Origin: Ceratorhiza oryzae-sativae | Lineage: Eukaryota > Basidiomycota > Agaricomycetes > Cantharellales > Ceratobasidiaceae | Reading direction: 5' to 3' | DNA length: 64,000 nucleotides | NCBI GenBank assembly: GCA_030998015.1 | Contig: JARWMV010000236.1 | Span: 1,364,001-1,428,000 of the forward strand | Shown here: piece by piece, positions 55,311 to 64,000 of the stretch | Layout of the letters: each line of letters begins with the position of its first letter | How positions within the stretch are numbered: the first letter of the stretch is position 1 | The notes under the pieces: generated by a model | Told to the model about the DNA's origin: nothing | The model's input: only the letters and a program-made list of their open reading frames with translations | Database searches by the model: none | Made by a program: the position numbers and the translations under genes

Positions 55311-57760
55311 ATGCCCGACCTCAACTCAAAAAAGGGCAAGAGCAAGGCTGCAAAGCCCGCCAATAGCCGCGCCGTTGGAACTTCTGCCTTGGCTCAGCCG
55401 TCGCTCTCTTCACCCGCCTCACGTCTCTCTTGTTTTTCTCCGGATGGAAGTTTATTTGCATTCTTGTCTTTGGCTGTAGACAAGCACCGTGTCCGGGTCT
55501 ACGATGTGACAATTGGGAGCGCCATTGCGGACCATACGCTTGACGGGGCGCGGGTCACCGCTCTCTCGTGGGGGACCTTTAATCTTGTTGACACCCAATC
55601 CAAGTCGAGCAAGAAGCGGAGGAAGCGAAAGAGTGCGGTCGAAGATGCGATGGACGAGCCAGCACCGTCTGGCGTCCAGCTCATCGCTCTCGGTCTGTCG
55701 GACGGTTCGATCGTGCTATTTTCCCCGACACAAGGTGCGGTTGTGCGAACGCTGTCCAACCCATCGTTTACCGCAGCGATCACTTCCATTGCTCCCCACA
55801 ACGATTCATCCGCCCATCTTTGGGCTGCTTCCCAGGACGCCGTGATACGATGCTGGCATATTCCCTCTGCCGTCTCTAGAGACGTTGCAACCGCTACTCC
55901 TTGTGTAGCTTTGGGTCCCCGACCCGGAATCACGGAAACCCAAGACGGAGCGACACACCTACTCACCGCCCAAACCACTATCCAACTATTGCCCGTACCT
56001 GTCGACGGTACTGCTCAAAAGGAGCTTTTGACCGTCGCCGGGCATGCCTCTCCCGTAATAGTCCTTGCTTGGGACCAGCTCCCATCTGGACCGGCGGAGC
56101 GATTTGTGTCTGCGGCCGAGGGTGATCGAGTAGCGAGCGTTTGGGACGCAAGCACCGGTCGAATGATTGCATCGGTCCCTCTCGACTCTGACGCACGGCA
56201 CGTTGCGTTCGGGACTGGAGCTGCTGCTTCAACTTTGCTTGCTTTGGCATCGTCTGGCAAAGTGACTCTATATAACTTGCCTGAAAAATCGGCTGCCTCG
56301 ACAAAGTCCAAGACCTCGATCTCCGCCCTCACGCCTCGGAGTACCATCAAAGTACAATATGCAGGGAAGAAGGGAGGTGATCCAATTGCTGCAGATGTCG
56401 TGGCAGCAGCGTTTATTCCAGGGCAGGAGGGCCAACTGGTCATAGCTCGATTAGTTGGGGTCAAGCCCGTGTTCGATACTATCGTGAGTGCTCTCGATTC
56501 TTGCCTACTCTAGATTATTCACATGCGTGTGGTTTCAGCAATACCAAAATGCTGCTGGCGACTTCTCGGCTGAAGTGAACCTCACACATAAATCGGCTAC
56601 TGCGGGGCTCACAGGGGACACTAATGGAGTATGTGCCGGCAATCATCCCGGTTTATATTTTAAACCAATTTCATGTCGCTTTTCAGGGTACCAACAAAGC
56701 GTTACGCAGAGCCTCAGTCCCTGGCTATTCGGAGTGGAGCTGAACTCGCGCAAGATCCATCGGCACCTCAACCTTCTGGCTCCGCCGATCTCGACGCCGA
56801 ACTTGCGGAGGTTACATTAAATGAGAGAAATCAAACTCTTGTCGGTTCTTCCGAAAAGTCGACTTCGACTGCCCAAAAGCGAAGACATGGCTCGCCCGAG
56901 ACCAACGCTGGTGGGTCGGAGCGATTGCCGGTCCCAGCGCATTCGCTTTCGAGAACTCTCGCACAGGCCCTCCATTCGGGTGACAATGCATTGCTCGAGA
57001 CGTGTTTGGCCCATGGCGATGCGATGTTGATTCGGAACACGGTGTTGAGGTTGCCACCAACCTTGTGTGTGCCTCTAATACAGGCATGTGTTGAGCGACT
57101 CGGGAGGGGAGCTAGAGGCGAGAAGGGTGGTGGAGCGGGTGCGAGTGCTCAGCGCGGAACTTCGTTGATTCGATGGGTTCGAGCTGTGCTTGTTGTGCAT
57201 TCTGGGTTTCTGATGACTGTAAGCTGTTTTCGTGATGTTCCTGTTGTTCGGGCACTAAAAAAAAAAAAAACGACACGCGACGATAGATCCCAGATCTCGT
57301 AGCGAGATTATCTTCGTTGCATTCAACTCTTGCCGCACGTCTCGCGTTGCAGGATCGATTGCTTGCACTCAATGGTCGCCTGGATCTCGTGCTCTCTCAA
57401 ATCGAGATGCAGTCTGCACCCCGGACGGCTGTCGACGAGGACGTGTTGGTCAAGAAGAAAAAGGTACGGAGGAAGGCGGCACGATATGTAGAGGGCGAAA
57501 GCGAGAGCGAGGAGGAGGGCATGAGCGTGGATGAGGGTGATGAGAGTGGAGATGACGAAGGAAGTGTGGAGGATGTTGGGCTTGAGGACGAGGATGAGGA
57601 TGAGGATGAGGAAGACGAGGACGGAGAAGGAGAAGAATACAGCGAAGATGACGACAACGACGAAAGTGAGGATGAGGGTGGTCCAAAAATTAATGGCTTT
57701 ATTGACGACGAAGCCGAGGACGATTACAGTGAAGATGAAGAGAGCAGCGCTGAGGAGTAG
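55311..57760 (+). CDS. UTP5: Nucleolar WD40/Utp12-domain protein (UTP5/WDR43), with one-base insertion
   Basis: Part of the t-UTP subcomplex of the small-subunit processome (18S rRNA maturation). Exons 55311-56483, 56539-56628, 56687-57218 and 57287-57760. WD-like repeats fill the N-terminal two thirds (LSCFSPDGSLFAFLS, VQLIALGLSDGSIVLF, SSAHLWAASQDAVIRCW, DRVASVWDASTGRMIAS). A Utp12 helical domain follows (LSRTLAQALHSGDNALLETC, LARLALQDRLLAL), then a very acidic Asp/Glu tail of over 80 residues. Exon 3 carries one base too many in AAA at 56696-56698. Removing it joins NGTNK to RYAEPQSLAIRSG and restores splice phase, giving 755 residues. A 14-A run sits in the last intron. Confidence 0.82.
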
Positions 57761-58017
57761 ATGTATGCTATTTTTGTTGCACTTGAATATTTTCGTTGCA
57801 ATTTTTTTCGTGTTTAATTCTACTCTCCTACGCTGTAAACTGATTGGCAGGCAGCAGCGAAAAAAAAAAAAAAAGTTGGCCCGAGCGTGAATATTTGTAT
57901 TTACACTTGGAACAAACAGATGAGACCAAATTGAGCGCTTAGATGATCGATGCCAGACGGTGCCAGGCAACTGATTTTCGGCACTTGAAAGTCTTCAACA
58001 AAAACCATCAAGACAAG
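57761..58017. other. Short spacer with poly(A) run
   Basis: 257 bp between two genes in the same direction. It holds a run of about 15 A (57860-57874) and the eIF3m promoter. Confidence 0.4.
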
Positions 58018-59599
58018 ATGGCGGATGCAGTGGCTGTCTTTTCTGAGGGCACATTCGAGGAGCAGGTGAGCTATGGTGGTAGCATACTCCTCTATTCGAC
58101 TCATAGACCTCCAGATTCAAGAACTAGTAAATTACCTTACCCGCGGTTTAGCTGATGATGCTCGAGCGGCCTATATCCGGCCGTTTCAAGACGTGCTCCT
58201 AACGCCCGAAGGAAAAAAGCCACTTGCAGAGGATGTTGAGAGGAAGAAAAAGATCATTGAGATGGTTAGGGAGAAGGTGGTTGGACTGGGCGAGGGCACC
58301 GACCGAGGTATGTTATTGCACTGTATCCAACCCTTGCGCCCTCTCGTTGACCTGAGACATTTTCAGAAATCGAGGGGTTCTTCAATCTGCTCATTTCCCA
58401 TTTAGTGACGCTCTTCACTTCTACACCCGATCTGTCGCCGCATGTCTCAGCCCTGGTTAACACGATTACTGCTGCGTCAGAGTCCCAGACCGGCATTGCC
58501 TACCGAGTGTGAGTCCATTTCTTGTCTGTGTAGATTTGTGATCCCTGACCTTGCGAAGACTTTCGAATCTATTCAATGGACTTCCTCGCAAATCGTCCTT
58601 ACGACGGGACGTTTACCTGGCCCTGCTGAAATTAGCGTCTGACCAGGGTGATTTGGACGTCCTTCAAATTGAGCGAGCGGATGTGAAGAGGTGGCTGTCC
58701 GAGTGGGAGATTTCAGAGGAGGAGGGTGCTGCTTTCTTGGGGACGGTCGCAGAAGCCTTCCGTAAAGCTGGAGACATGTAAGTTGCTTTGCATTCGTCCC
58801 GAGTGCTGGGTTCCGACTTAAATTGTGTTAGTGAAACGGCTTATGGCTATCAGCTCTACTACTTGTTTTATCTCTGCACAAAATCCCCTCAGGCTGTCGA
58901 GGCTTCAACTCGGACAATCTCGTGGGCTGTATCCGAGCCGTCGATACTCGACCTTGACAGCCTATTGAGGGTCGACACGCTCGAGTCTGTCCAGGACCAC
59001 CCTCTCTATTCGTTGCTCAAAATATTTTCTTCTGGAGATCTGGCACAGTACCATGCCTGGGAGTCTGAGCATGCGTCTGTTCTCACTGAATTTGGCAAGT
59101 GATCTGCACCTTGTCCTACGTCACAGTCTGGCTAAGCACATAGCGCATTTAGGGATGGACAAGAATGTGTTATTGCGTAAAATCCGTCTGCTGACGCTTG
59201 CGTCGATCGCGTCAGCCAAAATTGGTCGGGACGTTCCGTACGCAGAGGTTGCGGCGGGGTTGCAGGTGCAGGAAAGCGAGGTCGAGTCTTGGGCAATTGA
59301 CGGTATGCCGATTGATTGCCATTCATACCAAAGCCGCTTCTAACTTGGTACCCTTAGCCATAAGACACAAGCTAATCGGAGGCAAGCTTTCCCAAGCTAA
59401 TAGCTCGATTCATATCACCCGTTCGTCCACACGCGCGTTCGGAACCTCCCAGTGGCAGGATCTAGAGGCACAGCTTGTGCAATGGAAGACAAACCTGGGC
59501 GAAGTGTCCAAAGTGATTGCCCAAGCGCGGAAAATCGCGGCAGGGTCGAGCTCAGCCGCGGGAACAGCGCGGAATGCGGTCGCGGAAGTCGGTGCTTAG
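58018..59599 (+). CDS. Translation initiation factor eIF3 subunit M
   Basis: PCI-domain subunit of eIF3. Seven exons (58018-58065, 58115-58307, 58367-58508, 58559-58777, 58832-59094, 59153-59302, 59358-59599) give 1257 nt, 418 residues. Family wording: RVLSNLFNGLPRKSSLRRDV, YLALLKLASDQGDLD, VKRWLSEWEIS, then the PCI core GMDKNVLLRKIRLLTLASIA and VPYAEVAAGLQVQESEVESW. The ending is IRHKLIGGKLSQ, RAFGTSQWQDLEAQLVQWKT and NLGEVSKVIA, in the same order as animal eIF3m. The intron at 59095-59152 begins with GC. Confidence 0.93.
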
Positions 59600-60240
59600 C
59601 CGTCTGCTGTGGTCATTTACGGTTCTTTTGTGGAGGGCACGAGAAAAGCATGGTGAATATCTTTGTTCAGATTAAATGAAGATCTTGGGCTCGGATTTGT
59701 GGGCCGTGAATTTGCCTGATGATGATTTGAGTCGAACGGTGGCCACGCTTAATGGCCTTTTGTCAGTGGACGAGGCGGATTCGGCGGTCTTACGGGCGAT
59801 GCTGGGAGCCGTGGCAGAGGATCGTGGGCGCCACGTGTTGTGCAAAACATGCTGTAGGGGTGCTGGAAATTTTTAAGCTTTGGCCATCGACGGAAGTGTT
59901 CCTGCGCCCGTGCGGGAAATAGACGCACGCGTGACACGGCGCAATGACGACGGCCTCGAGGCGGCGAAAAAAACGTCGGAAAGCGAGGGCCGGGGCTCGA
60001 GTTATCTGCCGCATCTGGCTTATCGGTTGTTGATATCTGTGATCGTGGGGCCCTGTCGGGCGATGCCCAACGGTGAGAAGTTCCTTAAATCGGTCGGCTC
60101 ATCTTGCAGAGCGCCCATCCAGACTTTCTCCTCCCCCTCTCTCGGCGTGAGCTCACGGAGCTGAGCTCCGCATCACTGTCTTTCTCGGCCAACCCCCACC
60201 TGCCGCCTGCAGCTCTACGTGGTGTCGCCTCACCGACAAT
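59600..60240. other. Intergenic, weak open frame
   Basis: 641 bp. A 66-codon frame at 59676-59876 (+) begins KILGSDLWAVNLPDDDLSRT but has no partner exon I could join and no known motif. It holds the promoter of the next gene. Confidence 0.4.
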
Positions 60241-61777
60241 ATGTGTTTCGAACGCGCGAGCGGAATGCGCTACAGACTCTGCGGATGTGTAGACATTGTG
60301 TGAGTGGCACGCTTTTATCTGGCCACTCTAGTTCATCATGCGTGTCTCTCCAGAGAGGTCGAGTTTGTCGACTGTCTGCTCCCGTCCTGCCGCCAGAGCA
60401 TATGCCATCCCGATGATTGTCAGGGCATCCTCTGCCCCTGCGCAATCTCCCTGGGGCCTCGAGTGTTACTGGTCAAGCCGCCTGTGAACCGTCGGTGCGA
60501 GAGGTGCGAGACAAAACAAAGGTGGGCGCCCCTCGTTTGTAGCCAACCCATAGGCATACACCTAACCGCATATTGCTAGTCTCGCGCCACTTCCGACGAC
60601 AAAGGCGCAACGATCCCGTCACAAGCGGGACACGCGCGACCGGCGTCCCGCCCGTCAGATGTGCGAACCTGTCCGCGAGCTCCCCAAGCCCAAGGCGACC
60701 AAGACACGTACAAAGGACGTCGATCGTCCAAAGACAAAGTCGAGCCGTCGCCCGCCTGGAGAGTCGAACCGAGTGCCAGCCGCTACGGCTAGTCCAGTAG
60801 CGCCGCAGACACCGGGGACTGTCCCATCTATGCGTCCCTCCCTGCTCCCACCTCGTCCCAGGAACCCCCATCCGCCCTCTAGCACAAGTAGTTCAGCAAG
60901 CTCAGGTAACCGTCCGCTCGCAAGCAAAGCCACACCAATTCCCAGCCCTGTTCCCCCTCCCCCTCCCTCTACCCCGTCAACCGTCTTTTCCCTGCCGATT
61001 ATCGAGGATCCCTCAAAGGGCCCCTCTCGCAAGACATCGTCCACGCTTTCGTCTTTGGGCTCAACCATTTCCAAGACAAATACAACTCGATATCCTCTTC
61101 CCGAAATCCCCTGGCCGTCGACTGCTGCCCAAACCCCTGCTGGCACAAGCCCAGAGAGCGCCACATACTTTGTCCCCCTTGATCCCCTCGGCACCCCACA
61201 CCCTCGACACGCTGTCCCCGACTCTCCACACTCGTCTGCGAGCTTTTCCTCTCGTTGGCGGACCGCTACGGCAAGTTCGACTGACTCCCGGCCGCCTTCA
61301 CACGTCGACTCCTCGGCTGGTAGCAAAGCCCAGTCCAGGACGTCTCGCACCTGGAGCTGGAAGCGGACTGGTCTATCGAGGCCGATGCATGCATCCCAGC
61401 CCCTCGAACCCCTCCCACTCCCTCCCACTCCGGCACCCCCGCCATCCGAACGCCGTTCGTCGTTTACGAGCGAAGGCACCCGTCCACGCGTCGTAGCTCC
61501 GCCATTCATCTCGCAACCTTCCTCCCCTCGCACGTCCTCTTCCACCCAATCATCCCCTATGCCGCCGTCTCCGACTCCCAAGCGACCCAAACTCGGTTGG
61601 ACTGCTTCAACACTTATGGCCGTGCTGCCCAAGGTCCCGACTCGACCCTTTTCCCAAAGCAGCCGTGACGCATCCCCGGTTTTGGTTCAACACCCCACCA
61701 CTCCCCCTCCTCCTGAACTTCCCGACGATCTCAAGCCTCGCCCCCGCCGGTCCTTCTTGCGCAATCCGTGGAGGTAG
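60241..61777 (+). CDS. Cys-rich N-terminus plus Pro/Ser-rich protein, unknown function
   Basis: Three exons (60241-60299, 60354-60521, 60580-61777) give 1425 nt, 474 residues. The N-terminal part has many Cys/His residues in zinc-finger-like spacing: CGCVDI, VDCLLPSCRQSICHPDDCQG, LCPC and RRCERCETKQ. The rest is a low-complexity Pro/Ser/Thr/Arg region with poly-Pro stretches (PVPPPPPSTPS), ending LRNPWR. The Cys pattern resembles a short zinc module seen at the start of many Agaricomycete proteins of unknown role. The opposite strand is also open for 325 codons, a side effect of the GC-rich repeat composition. No function assigned. Confidence 0.68.
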
Positions 61778-62633
61778 ATCCCGTAGTTGCGAATAGCGTC
61801 TGTGATTCTATGCGCGCTTGCGGCACCTGCTCCTAGTTAGCATGGTGGTATCGCATACGTCCACGGCACGTAGGCAGCACAAGCGTTGCCCCGCTCCGAG
61901 AGCGATTTCCTCAGTGGCCGGCCCCGTCCCACCACCCCAGTGTTCTGAGAGCACGCCCGTCCCGTCACGTTGACTCGTGCGCCGGCTTGAATTGACCCAC
62001 GACCACGCTCGGTTCGATAGCTTCGTGGCGTCTTCAGCCGATTCTCAAAACCCAACGGTTTTGCAACCTATCCTCATCCAAGGGGTACTCCTAACGTCAT
62101 ATCTGCTAGTCCCAGCCAAGCAAGTGATCGCGTTGTAGTTGGTAGGTCAACCAATCAAACGGTCATGTGCTCGAGTCTAATCGCGCTTTTTTGGGCAAAT
62201 TACAGAGATGTGTTGCACCCCTGCTTGCTGACGGTCAGGGTAAGGCCGCGCCGTGCGAGTTCACGATGCGCAAAGACTCTATTGAGCGCCTTAACCACCT
62301 GCAGCGGTCTAGGCCGTGCCTGCTCCTATAATGCTTTCATGCCTTGAACTGGCTAGTGGCTTTTCATGATGAGTAGTGTGTTATCCATTTTCATTCCGCG
62401 GCCCATTGGCTGCATGTCCTCCGTTCGAGCAACGTGAGATGATACATGTAATGTACTGATGTACTTACACCTGACCGCAATGACTAATGAATTTACGAAC
62501 CCCGAATCCGTCTGACATACGTCAATCTTATGTACTGAAAGTTTATGTGAAGGCCAAGAATGAGTTTTCAACCCAATCGACGATGATCATACAACAAAAA
62601 CATTTCCAGGCTTTGGCCCATGCCCTAGCACCC
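61778..62633. other. Convergent intergenic, no supported gene
   Basis: 856 bp between two 3' ends. Several frames under 90 codons are present, none with motif or splice support. Confidence 0.4.
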
Positions 62634-63937
62634 TCAAGTAACTTTGATCACAACTGGAACCACTCCCCCGGCAGGAAGCGGGTAGTTACGATGACCGATA
62701 ATCCGCAAAATGGCAGCAGCAACCCCACTGTGGCATGTGATTGACACATCTTTGTTTGACGAGGTGAGCTACGTGGTATCTGGGGCGTAAACAAACGGCA
62801 TACATACATGTATCAGTACTTTCCAGGTTTCCGAAAATCTTATCGAGCGTTGACCGGATCCGCTTCATAAATCGAGCATCTGATTCGGAAACGTTTTCCC
62901 CCCAGAGTTCGTCCTACGAGTCGCATATAAGGTTGAATGGCAAATGAGCAAGGTTAGCCTTGCACTTAGGGGGTGTTTGTGGAGTCCTGGTGGGGTAAAC
63001 AAACATGAGACCTACTTCCTCGGTAAAACCCTCTTCGATATCAAACGCTGGATATGTAGCCTGGATATGCGCCTTGCTACTCCGATGGTCGCTGGTATAG
63101 GGTGCGAGCTGTTCGCGGAGGTTCTGATGCGAAATTCCAGTCCGGTTAGTTATGCGGAGACGACCACGCGTCTAGAATTAGAACATGCCTCGACCACGCG
63201 TGGGTTGCTGATATGGTCGTTTGGGGATGCGACATTTTTGAACGTTATGTCCAGCGTTGCGAGCGCTCGGGCGAGCGGCGAACAGAACAATTTGGTAGGC
63301 TAACCGGTACAGCCGGATAATTAGAACGTTTGGTTTCTTCGCCGGGTCGGGGTTGGAGATACACCGGACTTACGATAGGAACCGGGTCATTTGGCCTTGC
63401 CAGCTCCGCCTTCCAAAGTTCATTAACTTCTTTGGCTTGCTGCTCGCCGAGTGGGGTCAACTGGGCATCCGCTGTTTTGGTTGCAATTAGCAGGATGGTT
63501 ATGGGAGAAACCTTTCGACTCACGACCCCATGTAAATTCCTCATCGCCATTCTGTCTCCCCCACTTTGCATCCCATTGAATTGGCCCATGTTTATCCACG
63601 CCGCGGTTATCTGCTCTCGAATATCTCAGCATGTTCGTGCGCTTCTTGGGTTATGGCAATAAGGCTTACGCCACCCTTGTCCATGACGCGCGATCCAGCA
63701 TACAACATATCGGGTACCCGATGGTGCTGTGCTTTTCAGGCGCTCGATGCGTGTCTGAAAATCACTCCAATATGTCGGAGAAGTACGGTTCTTCAAACCA
63801 AAGGCTGGGGGATGTGGGTCTGCTTGGGGAGACGGATCGTTTTGGATAAAGAACCCGGGGAGCGCCTGGAATATCGGAATTAATTAGGTTCGTTTGCTAG
63901 GAGAATAATTTACTTCATAGCGAAATTGTCGGCTCAT
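62634..63937 (-). CDS. Phosphoglycerate-mutase-like histidine phosphatase
   Basis: Member of the fungal branch of the histidine phosphatase superfamily. Eight exons (63937-63914, 63865-63670, 63610-63524, 63471-63374, 63299-63189, 63123-63016, 62913-62808, 62749-62634) give 846 nt, 281 residues. Motifs: FFIQNDPSPQAD, YVVCWIARHGQGWHN with the phosphorylated His, WDAKWGRQNGDEEFTWG, PLGEQQAKEVNELWKAEL, FCSPLARALATLDITF with catalytic Arg, NLREQLAPYTSDHRS, GFTEEDELWGENVSESDARF, and ITCHSGVAAAILRIIGHRNY with the second His. The fifth intron is best explained by a GC donor (63188); this keeps family spacing. Real substrate unknown; these proteins are rarely true glycolytic mutases. Confidence 0.87.
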
Positions 63938-64000
63938 GGTGGGTTCAGGTATAGTCTTGGAGTGCACTCAAGGATCCGGAGGTTATTATGCACTCGCGGA

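Noticed and set aside
57323..57970. Open frame of 215 codons on the minus strand with runs of hydrophobic residues
   Set aside because: Antisense image of the Asp/Glu tail of UTP5; GAG/GAT codons read backwards give Leu/Ile/Ser runs.
60655..61632. Open frame of 325 codons on the minus strand
   Set aside because: It is antisense to the Pro/Ser-rich exon of the plus-strand gene, whose GC-rich codons avoid stops on both strands. The plus frame continues a spliced Cys-rich start; the minus one has no motif.
1..64000. CRISPR array, bacterial operons, ribosome binding sites, attachment sites
   Set aside because: The sequence is eukaryotic with spliceosomal introns throughout; no direct repeat array or prokaryotic signals were seen.

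Overview
The window is nuclear DNA of a filamentous basidiomycete. Genes are dense on both strands and are cut by many short introns of about 50-60 nt with CTAAC/CTAAT-like branch points. Several families (chitin deacetylases, F-box/LRR-like proteins, a DNMT5-type methyltransferase) are typical of Agaricomycetes. A Rhizoctonia/Ceratobasidiaceae-like fungus is my best guess from gene style; the sequence alone does not prove it. I resolved about 28 protein genes with roughly 140 introns by following reading frame, splice sites and family motifs. || Left arm (1-12 kb): a possible gene remnant at the edge, a tandem pair of secreted chitin deacetylases (minus), a convergent pair of spliceosome genes (U5-40K/SNRNP40 and ISY1), an F-box/LRR-like gene, and a tandem pair of uncharacterised Gly/Ser-rich single-pass membrane proteins. 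Centre-left (12-26 kb): the Mediator kinase CDK8/SSN3, an SPFH/band-7 protein, a 4HBT thioesterase, a class I histone deacetylase, a tiny five-exon NEDD8/RUB1 gene, an ALKBH8-like oxygenase, a second F-box-like gene, and the ITPA/HAM1 pyrophosphatase. Centre (26-41 kb): nucleoporin NUP188, a mitochondrial-type methionine aminopeptidase, and a very large DNMT5-type protein joining a cytosine methyltransferase, zinc-binding segments and a SNF2 ATPase. Right arm (41-64 kb): protein phosphatase 4 catalytic subunit, a GFA/CENP-V-fold protein, a DNAJC28-domain protein, an 80-residue unknown protein, a membrane-anchored ubiquitin protease, SLX4, the nucleolar protein UTP5/WDR43, eIF3m, a Cys-rich/Pro-rich unknown protein, and a phosphoglycerate-mutase-like phosphatase. 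|| The genes do not form one pathway. They are mostly housekeeping functions (RNA processing, chromatin, ubiquitin-like modification, translation, DNA repair) arranged in divergent and convergent pairs with short spacers. Three window-wide patterns stand out. First, about nine introns are best explained by GC-AG splice sites, an unusually high share. Second, there are several micro-exons, including a 10-nt exon kept in both chitin deacetylases. Third, single-base frameshifts sit almost always in homopolymer runs inside otherwise intact essential genes, which points to consensus sequence errors rather than pseudogenes. Exon ends given below were set by eye and need transcript support.
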